A program made the position numbers and the translations under genes. 64,000 nt of DNA from M3007 sp964539805 (lineage in GTDB: Bacteria > Bacteroidota > Bacteroidia > Chitinophagales > Saprospiraceae). The notes below the pieces were generated by a model. That model made no database searches and was not told where the DNA came from. It saw nothing but the letters and a program-made list of their open reading frames with translations. The stretch spans positions 1 to 64,000 of the forward strand of contig CAZIKN010000008.1 of the NCBI GenBank assembly GCA_964539805.1. The letters are read 5' to 3'. Below, in pieces: positions 43,979-53,400 of this stretch (the first letter of the stretch is position 1; the number at the start of each line of letters is the position of its first letter).

Positions 43979-45989
43979 GCTCAACTTCTTGTTCCTTACG
44001 TGTCGCCCTCCCGAACAGGGCGGCAAGGCCCTCCAAAAAGGCAAAGTAAGCATTGATCTGCAAAACAAGCAGGTGCAGCACCTGTACGAATTGCGAGACC
44101 AGGGTAAAATTGACAGCCTTAGTGTGTATTTGAGCAACAGCGAAGCCACCCTTCGCTACATTGCAGCCATGGCCTTCGCCAGCAACCGCGACTCCACGCG
44201 AATCAACCAACTTTCCAAACTACTACAGGACCCCGTGGAAGAAGTACGCATCATGGCCGCTTTCGCCTTGGGGCAAATTGGTTTGACCAAATGCGAGAAA
44301 CCACTCATAAGTGCTTTTATGTCAGATGATTCGCTCTCCGAACATCAAATGTTCAACAGCATCATCCTGGAAGCCATAGGCAAATGCGGAAGCCTGGCAT
44401 CTTTAAAAAACATCGCCAATATTTCAACCTATGAAAGCTCGGACACCCTGCTTTTGCTCGGCCAATGCAAGGCAGTTTATCACTTTATGTTGCGCAAAAT
44501 GATTGATCCTGCCGCCACGGATCAAATGGTAAAAATGGTGGCAAATGACCGCATCCCTGTACCCGCCCGCTTAATGGCAGCCAATTATCTGGCTAAAGCT
44601 GAAGGAATTTCGCCTGACAGTAGCCAAATGGTCCAAATTGCAGCAGGCTTTGTTCGTTCCGCTAACCAACCCGATATTCGTATGGCACTGGCCAAAGCCT
44701 TGGGCAAAACGGTCAATGGCACAGCATTTAATACCCTAAGTCGTGACATTAAAACAGAAAAAGATTGGCGTGTGCGATGCAATATGATCAATGCATTGTC
44801 CTCGTACCCTTATGATACGGTGAGAGCCATTGTCTCCTCCATGATTTTTGACACCAACATACATGTAAGCCATACGGCTGCCCGCTTTTTTATTGCCAAT
44901 GGCCAATTACAGGATGCCGACTACTACTGGAGGATTGCTGAAAAAAGCCGAAACTTGCCTATTGCCTCCCAAATCGCGCTTTACCATGCCTCTAACCGCC
45001 TCCTTACTGGCCAAACCCGACCGGAATCAAAAGACTACGTGAACTACCGCATTCACGAATTGTATCAACAGGCCAAAACGCCCTATGAAAAAGCAGATTG
45101 TTTGGCTGCGGCGGCTGAATATGGCTGGCAATACCTTTGGATACATGACAAAGGCACCCGTGATCCACATCCGGCAGTGCGCAGTGCAGCAGCGGCAGCA
45201 CTGTTGAAAATTATGCGCAAGCCTAATTTTTATGCTGCATTTGGGGAAGGGGCCAAAGAGGTACGACGCAACTTGTACAATTATTTGAGAGAAATAGGTA
45301 ATTCGGGTGACCCGGGCATGATCGCGGAAGCCATTGATGGTTTTCGCTCGCCTGTTTTGGCTTACAAAGGCATGCGCGATTCCACAAGGATTGATGATTT
45401 GAAAAATACCCTGTACAACAAATTAAAACTTCCCCAGGATTATGAAGCTTATGAAAAATTGGATTCCGCCATTGCTTTTTTGGAGGAGCGCCCATTCAGC
45501 CCCAAATTACGCCTGAACTGGAACCATCCGATTGATTGGCAGCGCCTTAGCAATGTAAGCGCTAAAACAGAAGTGACGCTGCAAACAACCCGTGGCACCA
45601 TTGTCATAGAACTTTTCCCCGAATGGGCACCCAATACAGTAGCCACTTTTGTTACCCTTTGCCAAACCAACTTTTACAATGGGAAAAATTTCCACCGCAT
45701 AGTCCCCAATTTTGTATCTCAGGGTGGCTGCCCTCGCGGTGATGGATATGGAGCACAAGATTTCAGCCTGCGCTCAGAGATAGGCTTAGCCTGGTACGAA
45801 GCAGAGGGTTATGTCGGCATGGCATCAGCGGGCAAGGATACCGAGGGCACCCAGTTTTTTATCACACATTCGCCCACGCCACATCTGAGCGGTAAGTACA
45901 CTATTTTTGGCAAAGTAAAAAGGGGCATGGATGCGGTGTACAAGTTACAGCCGGGCGATCTGATCGAAAAAGCGACTGTAGGTTTTTGA
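43959..45989 (+). CDS. HEAT-repeat lipoprotein fused to cyclophilin-type PPIase
   Basis: A 676-residue lipoprotein. The start at 43959 gives a compact lipoprotein signal ending FLFLTC (Cys15); an in-frame ATG at 43857 would add 34 residues before it. HEAT-like repeats run from about 45 to 490 (VEEVRIMAAFALGQIGL, AVRSAAAAALLKIMRKP). The last 165 residues form a cyclophilin domain (TTRGTIVIELFPEWAPNTVA, FHRIVPNFVSQGGCPRGDG, GTQFFITHSPTPHLSGKYTI). It should act in the periplasm as a scaffolded prolyl isomerase or chaperone. The hairpin over the start codon suggests an unusual leader. Confidence 0.88.
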   Translation: MVLPLFLLNFLFLTCRPPEQGGKALQKGKVSIDLQNKQVQHLYELRDQGKIDSLSVYLSNSEATLRYIAAMAFASNRDSTRINQLSKLLQDPVEEVRIMAAFALGQIGLTKCEKPLISAFMSDDSLSEHQMFNSIILEAIGKCGSLASLKNIANISTYESSDTLLLLGQCKAVYHFMLRKMIDPAATDQMVKMVANDRIPVPARLMAANYLAKAEGISPDSSQMVQIAAGFVRSANQPDIRMALAKALGKTVNGTAFNTLSRDIKTEKDWRVRCNMINALSSYPYDTVRAIVSSMIFDTNIHVSHTAARFFIANGQLQDADYYWRIAEKSRNLPIASQIALYHASNRLLTGQTRPESKDYVNYRIHELYQQAKTPYEKADCLAAAAEYGWQYLWIHDKGTRDPHPAVRSAAAAALLKIMRKPNFYAAFGEGAKEVRRNLYNYLREIGNSGDPGMIAEAIDGFRSPVLAYKGMRDSTRIDDLKNTLYNKLKLPQDYEAYEKLDSAIAFLEERPFSPKLRLNWNHPIDWQRLSNVSAKTEVTLQTTRGTIVIELFPEWAPNTVATFVTLCQTNFYNGKNFHRIVPNFVSQGGCPRGDGYGAQDFSLRSEIGLAWYEAEGYVGMASAGKDTEGTQFFITHSPTPHLSGKYTIFGKVKRGMDAVYKLQPGDLIEKATVGF

Positions 45990-46022
45990 TCAGTTGAAGA
46001 ATAACACATGGGCGCAAGCAAT

Positions 46023-46895
46023 TTAATGCCCACCCTCAAGCGTAGGTTTTTTTACAAAATTGCGCTCATATACTTCCCATGGTGTTTTTTTGTGGCTGTC
46101 CGTGCCAAAATAGTTAATAATGGCCTCCAGCTTGGTTGCATCCAAATAAGTGGACAAGGCCTGTATAGTATGCTGATTTTCATCCAAAAAGACGGATGAT
46201 GGGAAACTCAATCGGTTGTTCAGCCATTCAATGGCCAATTCGTGTACACCGCGTGCACCATTACGTCTAAAATGGTACACTTTGCCATTAAAGGTAATGT
46301 CTTGCTGTTGCTCCGCATTAAATTTGACGGGCCAGTAATGTTCGTTCAAATATTTGGCAACCGCCGGATTGACAAAGGAAGTGGAGTCCATTTTTTTGCA
46401 CCATCCGCACCAATCCGTATATACATCCACATAAATTTTGCGCTTTTCTGTTTTGTTTTTTTCCATAGCCTGCTCTAAGCTCATCCAGTTTATTTTACCA
46501 ATTTCTACCGATTTTGGGGCTACAGTGGGCGTTTTTTTGGCATTGTTGTTGGTTGCAGCACTACCCTTAGCCGTCAATTCCTGTTGAGTGGCACGACTAC
46601 CGGTTGCTCTTCGCTGCTCATGGTTTTGCATTTGACGGCCTACGCGGGTTTGAGCCGGGCTATTGTTGCCTGAACGATCCTGAGTAGCATTTGAAGGGCG
46701 GGCGTTTTTGTCATCAGTCCTGGTTGAACTGGAGCGATCTGTGTTTTTTGGAGCTTCATTGCGGGTTGGCGTGCTGCCTCGCTGACGATCCTGTGAAGCG
46801 GGAGCGGCCTGTGTAGCACCTGCCGGAGTGCGTTGCGCAAACATAGTCACGGCACAAGAACACAACAAAAAAGAGAATAAGAATTGATAACGCAT
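46023..46895 (-). CDS. Secreted thioredoxin-fold protein (DUF255-like/thioredoxin_7)
   Basis: A 290-residue exported protein. The signal peptide ends near residue 20 (AVTMFAQ). A low-complexity Arg/Ser/Thr/Asn-rich linker spans about 21-125, followed by a thioredoxin-like domain with the redox motif TDWCGWCKKMD (Cys163 and Cys166). After it come the SFVNPAVAKYLNEHYWPVKF and PSSVFLDENQ segments usual in thioredoxin_7 proteins. The start at 46895 is preferred because a promoter lies 39 bp upstream and the longer frame to 46985 crosses it. It probably reduces periplasmic disulfides. Confidence 0.88.
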   Translation of the reverse strand: MRYQFLFSFLLCSCAVTMFAQRTPAGATQAAPASQDRQRGSTPTRNEAPKNTDRSSSTRTDDKNARPSNATQDRSGNNSPAQTRVGRQMQNHEQRRATGSRATQQELTAKGSAATNNNAKKTPTVAPKSVEIGKINWMSLEQAMEKNKTEKRKIYVDVYTDWCGWCKKMDSTSFVNPAVAKYLNEHYWPVKFNAEQQQDITFNGKVYHFRRNGARGVHELAIEWLNNRLSFPSSVFLDENQHTIQALSTYLDATKLEAIINYFGTDSHKKTPWEVYERNFVKKPTLEGGH

Positions 46896-46933
46896 ACTGG
46901 GCAATGATTCGGTTTTGGTACGCTGCTTTCGAG

Positions 46934-46965
46934 CAAAAGTAGCACGGCTTAAACCGAAAAACCAA
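46934..46965 (-). promoter_or_regulatory. Bacteroidota-type promoter for the thioredoxin-fold gene
   Basis: On the minus strand TTG (complement of 46963-46965), a 21-bp spacer and a perfect -7 TACTTTTG (complement of 46934-46941), about 39 bp before the ATG at 46895. Confidence 0.6.
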
Positions 46966-47131
46966 GCCATTGTATGTTTTGGCACACGTTTTTAAAAGAA
47001 CTTTAACCGGATGGCATAATTTGTCAGACAAATAGAAGTGGATCAGGGCCTTTAATTTCTTTTCACGTTTTCAAAATTCGCAATTATTTTCGCCACGAAA
47101 ACCACATTGTTTCACCTAAGCAAATACACTC

Positions 47132-47647
47132 ATGGGTATCGCAAAACCTTTCAACCTCCAAAAATGGATTGAAGAAAACCGCCATCTGCTCAAGCCCCCG
47201 GTAGGCAACAAACAGATTTATATTGATAATGAGGATTTTATCGTCATGATTGTAGGCGGCCCTAATGGCCGAAAAGATTATCATTGGGAGGAGGGCGAAG
47301 AACTTTTTTACCAGCTGGAAGGCGATATGCAGGTTAAAATTATCAACGAAGAAGGGAAACCCGAAACCATTGATATCCGCGAAGGAGAAATGTTTTTGCT
47401 CCCTCCCCGTATCCCGCACTCCCCTCAACGCCCAGCCAACACCGTCGGGCTTGTGCTGGAACGCAAACGCCACAGTGGAGAGATGGATAAGTTGCTTTGG
47501 TTCTGCGACTCCTGTGGCAAGCCCTTACATGAGGCCGCCTTTGAATTGCGCGACATAGGTACCCAAATCAAGGAAGCCATTGGTGAGTACAGGGAGAACT
47601 TGGCCGCGCGTACCTGTACCCATTGTGGCACAATAATGGAAATGTAG
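47132..47647 (+). CDS. haaO: 3-hydroxyanthranilate 3,4-dioxygenase
   Basis: A 171-residue cupin dioxygenase that opens 3-hydroxyanthranilate in the kynurenine/quinolinate route. Iron ligands His51, Glu57 and His96 are in YHWEEGEELFYQ and LPPRIPHSPQRP. The second, rubredoxin-like metal site of bacterial forms is present as two CxxC pairs (Cys125/128 and Cys162/165). Full length. No other kynurenine-pathway gene is in the window. It heads a tight run of four plus-strand genes with gaps of 29, 32 and 12 bp. Confidence 0.95.
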   Translation: MGIAKPFNLQKWIEENRHLLKPPVGNKQIYIDNEDFIVMIVGGPNGRKDYHWEEGEELFYQLEGDMQVKIINEEGKPETIDIREGEMFLLPPRIPHSPQRPANTVGLVLERKRHSGEMDKLLWFCDSCGKPLHEAAFELRDIGTQIKEAIGEYRENLAARTCTHCGTIMEM

Positions 47648-47676
47648 TTTCAAAACATTGTAAATCAATTGAATAA

Positions 47677-49098
47677 ATGCATATAAAATTTTGCGGTGCC
47701 GCTCGTGAAGTCACGGGTTCCTGCCATTTGCTTACCCTCAATGATGGGTTTACCATACTTTTGGATTGTGGTTTGTATCAAGGTGGCGATGATGATGGCA
47801 GGTCAGGCGAAGCCAATCCTATTACCAAATTTAATGAAAAATGGCTGTTTGATCCCTCAAAAATTGATTGTTTGGTGTTGAGCCATGCCCATATTGATCA
47901 CACGGGCCGGGTGCCCAAGTTGGTTGCGGATGGGTTTCGGGGAAAAATATATGCCACACATGCCACTCGCGATCTCTGTGCGATCATGCTTTTGGATAGT
48001 GCTAAAATACAGGAGGCGGATGCTGACCACCGAAACAGGCACAAACGTGATAAAACGGACGGTGAGGATCTTGCCTTATATACGGTCTCAGATGTTGGCA
48101 GGGCTATGCGCCAATTTGTTGGATGCAGCTATGAGCAATGGTTCCATATCCATCCCAAGGTACGCGTCATGTACCGCGATGCCGGGCATATCTTAGGCAG
48201 CGCCAGCGTAACCCTTGAAATAGAGGAAGATGGCAAAACAACCCGTTTGGGTTTTACGGGAGATATCGGTCGTCCGAACAGGCCCATATTAGGTGATCCC
48301 CTGCCCATGCCTGAAGTAGATTATCTGATCTGTGAAAGCACTTATGGAGATCGGGAACACGAATCTGCACCCAATGAAGTTGATCACTTTGTCCGTATCG
48401 TGCACCACACCTGCATTGAAAAAAAGGGCAAGCTCATTATTCCGGCATTTTCAGTGGGCCGTACCCAAGAAATCGTGTATATGTTGGACCAGTTGCACGC
48501 TGCCGGGCGCTTGCCTAAGGTACCTGTATTTGTTGACAGTCCTTTGGCCATTAATGCCACTCAGGTCTTTGTAGCGCACCCGGAATGTTTTGATGAAGAT
48601 GTACATCAATATATGTTGGAGAATGAAAATCCTTTTGGCTTCAATGATTTATATTATATCCGAAACGTGGAAGGTTCAAAAAAATTAAATACAAGCAACA
48701 GTCCTTGCATCATTATTTCCTCCTCTGGAATGATGAATGCCGGTCGTATTCGGCACCACTTACTGAATAACATCGAAAACAAGCGCAATACCTTTCTGAT
48801 TGTGGGATATTGTTCGCCCAACACACCCGGTGGAGCGTTGCGCGCAGGGGCAAAAAGTATGAACATCATGGGACAGTTCAAACAGGTATTGGCTGATGTT
48901 GAAATTATGGACTCCTTTTCTGCCCATGGCGACCGGCGTGAAATGCTGGACTTTTTAGGCAACCAGCATGGTTCCTGTAAAAAAATATGGCTGGTGCACG
49001 GCACATTGGATCGTCAGGAGCCCTGGCGTGATTTTTTGCGAGATAATGGCTTTAAAGATGTGGAAATACCCGAATTGGGTCAGGAGTTTATGTTATAA
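47677..49098 (+). CDS. Beta-CASP metallo-beta-lactamase-fold ribonuclease/hydrolase
   Basis: A 473-residue MBL-fold protein with the metal motif SHAHIDHTG (His70, His72, Asp74, His75), the DAGHILGSA and FTGDIGR segments, a beta-CASP insertion (PAFSVGRTQEIVYML) and a C-terminal RMMBL-type end (DSFSAHGDRREML). Relatives are RNA-processing exonucleases similar to CPSF-73 and YsgA-type enzymes. No signal peptide, so cytoplasmic. It lies between haaO and the methylmalonyl-CoA mutase gene in a likely operon, though no metabolic link is evident. Confidence 0.93.
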   Translation: MHIKFCGAAREVTGSCHLLTLNDGFTILLDCGLYQGGDDDGRSGEANPITKFNEKWLFDPSKIDCLVLSHAHIDHTGRVPKLVADGFRGKIYATHATRDLCAIMLLDSAKIQEADADHRNRHKRDKTDGEDLALYTVSDVGRAMRQFVGCSYEQWFHIHPKVRVMYRDAGHILGSASVTLEIEEDGKTTRLGFTGDIGRPNRPILGDPLPMPEVDYLICESTYGDREHESAPNEVDHFVRIVHHTCIEKKGKLIIPAFSVGRTQEIVYMLDQLHAAGRLPKVPVFVDSPLAINATQVFVAHPECFDEDVHQYMLENENPFGFNDLYYIRNVEGSKKLNTSNSPCIIISSSGMMNAGRIRHHLLNNIENKRNTFLIVGYCSPNTPGGALRAGAKSMNIMGQFKQVLADVEIMDSFSAHGDRREMLDFLGNQHGSCKKIWLVHGTLDRQEPWRDFLRDNGFKDVEIPELGQEFML

Positions 49099-49130
49099 TC
49101 GCTTCATCATTTCATTTAGATTACATTAGC

Positions 49131-51191
49131 GTGCCAGATTTTTCATCCATAAAATTTGATCCTAAACTTCGGCCCCAATTGGGTTCTCCTGTGTCAAACC
49201 CCGCTACTCGTTATGTGGCAGGTATTGCTCCTTTTTTGGGAGGGCCTTACAGTGCCATGTATGTTACCCAACCCTGGACCATTCGGCAGTACGCGGGTTT
49301 CAGTACGGCTGAAGCGAGTAATGCTTTTTACCGCCGCAACCTGGCCGCTGGCCAAAAAGGCCTTTCCGTGGCATTTGATCTGGCTACCCACCGCGGCTAT
49401 GACTCGGATCATCCCAGAGTGGTCGGTGATGTTGGCAAGGCCGGCGTAGCCATTGATTCTGTGGAAGATATGAAAATCTTGTTTGATCAGATTCCATTGG
49501 ATCAAATGTCCGTAAGCATGACCATGAACGGGGCTGTCATCCCCATCATGGCTTTTTATATTGTGGCAGCAGAAGAGCAAGGAGTTACACCAGACAAACT
49601 TTCAGGCACCATACAAAATGATATTCTTAAAGAGTTTATGGTGCGCAATACCTATATATATCCGCCTGGCCCGAGCATGCGGATAGTTAGTGATATTTTT
49701 GCGTACTGCGCCCGGCGCATGCCTAAGTTTAATTCCATATCAATCTCCGGCTATCACATGCACGAAGCCGGCGCACCCGCTGAAATAGAATTGGCCTACA
49801 CGCTTGCCGATGGTTTGGAATACATTCGGGCAGGATTGGCTGCTGGATTAGATATTGATGATTTTGCTCCGCGCCTCTCCTTTTTTTGGGGTATCGGGAT
49901 GCGTCACTTTGATGAGATCGCCAAAATGCGGGCTGCTCGGCTTTTGTGGGCCAAAATGGTAAAATCTTTTCATCCTAAAAGCGCCAAATCGCTCGCATTG
50001 CGTACCCATTGCCAAACCAGTGGCTGGAGCCTAACCGAGCAGGATCCTTTCAACAACGTGGCCCGTACCTGTATAGAGGGCTTGGCTGCCGTATTGGGCG
50101 GTACGCAGAGTTTGCATACCAATTCGTTTGATGAAGCAATTGCGTTACCCACTGACTTTTCGGCTAAAATAGCCCGCGACACACAACTGTTTATTCAAAA
50201 AGAAAGTGATGTCACCCGAGCGGTTGACCCTTGGGCAGGATCCTACTATGTAGAAAAGCGCACGGAAGATTTGGTGGAAAAGGCATGGGCGCTGATTCAG
50301 GAGGTGGAGGCCTTAGGCGGCATGACCAAAGCGATCGAGGAGGGGCTGCCCAAACTGCGCATTGAAGAAGCGGCGGCCCGAAAGCAGGCTCGAATTGATG
50401 CCGGGGAAGACAAAATTATAGGCGTCAATATTTTTCAAGTAACGGATAATGAAGCCTTTGAAATCCTTGAGGTGGATAATACCGCCGTCCGTGAAGCACA
50501 AATTAACCAGATTCGCCGCATAAAAGCCACGCGAAACGAAGCAACTGTACAAGCAGCGCTCAGCGATCTTGAACAATTTGCAGCTCAGGAAACACAACAA
50601 TCGGGCCTTTTGGAAAGGGCAGTTAATGCCGCCCGCGCCAGAGCCACCTTAGGGGAAATATCCATGGCCATGGAAAAGGCTTTCGGTCGTCATGTAGCGG
50701 CCAACAAATCTATTTCTGGCGTTTATGCTGCCAATATGCAACGCAATAATGATTTTGAAACGGCCCGGCGCATGGCCAATGATTTTGCAGAAGAAGAAGG
50801 CCGCCGTCCGCGCATCATGATCGCTAAATTGGGCCAGGATGGTCATGACAGAGGCGCAAAAGTTATTGCTACTGCTTTTGCTGATTTAGGTTTTGACGTG
50901 GACATCGGCCCATTATTCCAGACTCCAGAGGAGGCTGCCCGACAGGCTGCAGAAAATGATGTCCACATCCTCGGCATCTCTTCCTTGGCTGCAGGCCATA
51001 AAACATTAGTACCACAAACCTTAGAGGCTTTACGCCAATTGGGACGCTCTGATATTCTGGTCGTTGTGGGAGGCGTTATTCCTCAACAAGATTATGAATT
51101 TTTAAAAAATGCCGGCGCTGCAGCAGTGTTCGGCCCTGGTACCGTGGTAGCAAAAGCAGCTCAGGAACTTCTAAGCGTTTTGATGTCATAG
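49131..51191 (+). CDS. scpA: Methylmalonyl-CoA mutase, large (catalytic) subunit
   Basis: A 686-residue B12-dependent mutase converting methylmalonyl-CoA and succinyl-CoA. The substrate domain has TIRQYAGFSTAEASNAFYR, SVSMTMNGAVIPIMAFYIV, HCQTSGWSLTEQDPFNNVAR and DPWAGSYYVE. The C-terminal cobalamin domain has the base-off motif DGHDRGAK near residue 573 and VGGVIPQQD. The start is GTG (49131), giving the usual N-terminus PDFSSIKFD; no upstream ATG is in frame. The small subunit, often adjacent, is not in the window. It belongs to the haaO-MBL-scpA-MoxR run. Confidence 0.96.
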   Translation: MPDFSSIKFDPKLRPQLGSPVSNPATRYVAGIAPFLGGPYSAMYVTQPWTIRQYAGFSTAEASNAFYRRNLAAGQKGLSVAFDLATHRGYDSDHPRVVGDVGKAGVAIDSVEDMKILFDQIPLDQMSVSMTMNGAVIPIMAFYIVAAEEQGVTPDKLSGTIQNDILKEFMVRNTYIYPPGPSMRIVSDIFAYCARRMPKFNSISISGYHMHEAGAPAEIELAYTLADGLEYIRAGLAAGLDIDDFAPRLSFFWGIGMRHFDEIAKMRAARLLWAKMVKSFHPKSAKSLALRTHCQTSGWSLTEQDPFNNVARTCIEGLAAVLGGTQSLHTNSFDEAIALPTDFSAKIARDTQLFIQKESDVTRAVDPWAGSYYVEKRTEDLVEKAWALIQEVEALGGMTKAIEEGLPKLRIEEAAARKQARIDAGEDKIIGVNIFQVTDNEAFEILEVDNTAVREAQINQIRRIKATRNEATVQAALSDLEQFAAQETQQSGLLERAVNAARARATLGEISMAMEKAFGRHVAANKSISGVYAANMQRNNDFETARRMANDFAEEEGRRPRIMIAKLGQDGHDRGAKVIATAFADLGFDVDIGPLFQTPEEAARQAAENDVHILGISSLAAGHKTLVPQTLEALRQLGRSDILVVVGGVIPQQDYEFLKNAGAAAVFGPGTVVAKAAQELLSVLMS

Positions 51192-51203
51192 CAAGGATAA
51201 AAC

Positions 51204-52277
51204 ATGGAAAACAACATCATACGCCCACATGCCGAATACAGCTATACAGCTGAATTACAGGCCCTTGCACAGCATGACCAACATATCCGGCCAGCCAACT
51301 GGCGCTTATCTCCCTGGGCTGTGGTCACGTATTTGTGTGGTGGTCAGGCAGGCGAAATCAACATTGAACCCAAATATTATGGCAATCGCCGTTTGATGGA
51401 AGTAGCCGTGGCCACTTTGGCTACAGACAGGGCATTGCTGTTGCTGGGCATCCCCGGTACAGCCAAAACATGGGTGAGTGAGCATTTGGCCGCTGCCATT
51501 AGCGGTGACAGTACCCTTTTGGTGCAAGGTACAGCAGGCATGAACGAAGATCAACTGCGTTATGGCTGGAACTATGCCCGACTGCTCGCCGAAGGCCCCT
51601 CAGACAAAGCCCTCGTGGCCAGCCCGGTACTCAATGGAATGCGAGACGGCAAAATCGTACGCCTCGAAGAACTTACTCGCATCCCTTCCGATGTACAGGA
51701 TACCCTGATTACCTTGCTTTCCGAAAAAACACTCCCCATTCCGGAACTTAATGATGAAGTGCTGGCGCGAAAAGGCTTCAATATAATCGCAACGGCCAAT
51801 GACCGCGACAAAGGGGTAAACGAACTATCCTCTGCCCTTCGCCGACGCTTCAATACCGTTGTACTGCCCCTGCCCGCCAATTTGGAGGAGGAAATCACCA
51901 TCGTGCAAAACCGCGTGACGGCGTTGGGCAAATCATTGGAATTGCCACCAGAAGCAGCACCTGCAAAGGAAATACGCCGATTGGTTACCATATTTCGGGA
52001 ACTGCGCGCCGGCAAAACAGAAGATGGAAAGGAAAAACTAAAAAGCCCAACGGCTACCCTTAGCACTGCCGAGGCAATCTCGGTGATTCATCAAGGCCAA
52101 TCTTTAGCCGTACATTTTGGTGATGGCGAAATCAAGGCCCGCGATCTGGCTGCTGGTATCATGGGAGCTGTTGTTAAGGAGCCCGGCACAGATCTTTTAG
52201 TATGGCAGGAGTACTTAGAAACAGTGGTAAAAAAGCGAGAGGGCTGGCAAGACCTTTATCGCGCCTTTAAAGATTAA
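51204..52277 (+). CDS. MoxR-family AAA+ ATPase
   Basis: A 357-residue AAA+ protein of the MoxR type: Walker A GIPGTAKT at 82-89, a Walker B KIVRLEEL at 150-157 (Glu in place of the usual Asp at the first acid), sensor 1 IATANDRD and an arginine-finger stretch LRRRFN. MoxR ATPases normally sit beside von Willebrand-A or DUF5682-type genes and act in metal insertion or protein assembly. No such partner is adjacent; the next gene is a sugar kinase 172 bp away. The gene starts 12 bp after scpA, so the operon could serve B12-enzyme maturation, which is inference only. Confidence 0.88.
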   Translation: MENNIIRPHAEYSYTAELQALAQHDQHIRPANWRLSPWAVVTYLCGGQAGEINIEPKYYGNRRLMEVAVATLATDRALLLLGIPGTAKTWVSEHLAAAISGDSTLLVQGTAGMNEDQLRYGWNYARLLAEGPSDKALVASPVLNGMRDGKIVRLEELTRIPSDVQDTLITLLSEKTLPIPELNDEVLARKGFNIIATANDRDKGVNELSSALRRRFNTVVLPLPANLEEEITIVQNRVTALGKSLELPPEAAPAKEIRRLVTIFRELRAGKTEDGKEKLKSPTATLSTAEAISVIHQGQSLAVHFGDGEIKARDLAAGIMGAVVKEPGTDLLVWQEYLETVVKKREGWQDLYRAFKD

Positions 52278-52289
52278 AAAATTAAGCGA

Positions 52290-52323
52290 TTTGTGTGAAA
52301 AATGATCAAATCGCCTACTTTTG
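52290..52323 (+). promoter_or_regulatory. Possible promoter for the GlcNAc kinase gene
   Basis: A TTTG at 52290-52293 and a perfect -7 TACTTTTG at 52316-52323 with a long 22-bp spacer. The leader to 52450 would be about 120 nt. Confidence 0.5.
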
Positions 52324-52449
52324 CGCCAAAGTGTATTTTGTACACGATCTTTAAACATCTTACAGCAGCAAGGGCTATTATCGGTACCACTGATTCCGTA
52401 TTTCCCAACCTGCCACCATGATTTGATTATTTATTGATTATTATCTATT

Positions 52450-53286
52450 ATGATTATTATTGCAGACTGCGGCTCTACCAAATGCGATTGGCTTCTTTTG
52501 CATGGCGGGCGCGACCAGACACTGGAAAACACAGTGGGGTTTAGCCCATTTTTTCACACTACTGAAGAAATAAAATCAATTGTCGTCGAGCAATTGCTGC
52601 CCAAACTTAGCGCTGATGAAGTGGAAGAAATATTCTTCTATGGAACAGGTGTGCATGATGAGCATCGTGCTGAAATTGTAGCGGCTGCACTTCGCCAAGT
52701 ATTTACGAAGGCCAAAATAGAAGTTGAGCATGACTTATTGGGAGCAGCCCGGGCCACTTGTTTCCACGAAGCAGGTATTTGCTGTATCCTTGGCACAGGC
52801 TCCAATAGCTGCTATTATGATGGCAAAAACATTATTGATAATGTACCTTCGCTGGGCTGGCTAATTGGAGATGAAGGCAGCGGCACCCACCTCGGCAAGG
52901 CCCTGCTGAGGGCCAAATTCTACCGCGAATTGCCTGCTGACCTTGAAATGGCTTTCAACTCCGCCTATCCAGAGGGCCAAGATGCCATAAAAGATAGGGT
53001 ATATGAAAAAGGTGCCAATGCATATTTGGCTACGTTTACACAATTCCTTGGAGATCACCTCAAGCATCCTTTTGTAAAAAAATTGGTTGATGGGTGCTTA
53101 GGGGAGTTTTTGGATCGTCATGTATTGAAATACAAAGGACACCAACATGTACCCATTCATTTCGTAGGCTCTATTGCCCACCATTTTCAAGATAATTTAG
53201 CAAAATGCCTGGAAGATCGCAAACTTACGCTCGGCACGGTGGTGCGCAAACCCATTTATCCTTTGGCTGATTTTCACAGTAATTAA
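52450..53286 (+). CDS. BadF/BcrA-type N-acetylglucosamine kinase
   Basis: A 278-residue ASKHA-fold kinase. The phosphate-1 loop IADCGSTKCDWLL, the CCILGTGSNSC loop and GWLIGDEGSGTHLGK place it with Bacteroidota proteins related to eukaryotic N-acetylglucosamine kinase (the BadF/BadG/BcrA family). It likely phosphorylates GlcNAc or another amino sugar from peptidoglycan or chitin recycling. It lies just before pfkA, in keeping with sugar catabolism. Confidence 0.88.
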   Translation: MIIIADCGSTKCDWLLLHGGRDQTLENTVGFSPFFHTTEEIKSIVVEQLLPKLSADEVEEIFFYGTGVHDEHRAEIVAAALRQVFTKAKIEVEHDLLGAARATCFHEAGICCILGTGSNSCYYDGKNIIDNVPSLGWLIGDEGSGTHLGKALLRAKFYRELPADLEMAFNSAYPEGQDAIKDRVYEKGANAYLATFTQFLGDHLKHPFVKKLVDGCLGEFLDRHVLKYKGHQHVPIHFVGSIAHHFQDNLAKCLEDRKLTLGTVVRKPIYPLADFHSN

Positions 53287-53294
53287 ACAAGTAA

Positions 53295-53400
53295 TAAATG
53301 TGCTAATTTGTAAAAGTGCTAATTTACACATAATCAATACATTATTTAATTAGCAGATTAGCACATTGCCTCTTTAGCACATTATCACATTAGATCACAT
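53295..53400. repeat. AATGTGCTAAT/ATTAGCACATT word palindrome
   Basis: Words AATGTGCTAATTTG and AAGTGCTAATT on the left are answered on the right by AATTAGCAGATTAGCACATT and TTAGCACATTATCACATT. They can pair into a long AT-rich hairpin that ends at the pfkA start codon. The words resemble those at the left window edge. Confidence 0.65.
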
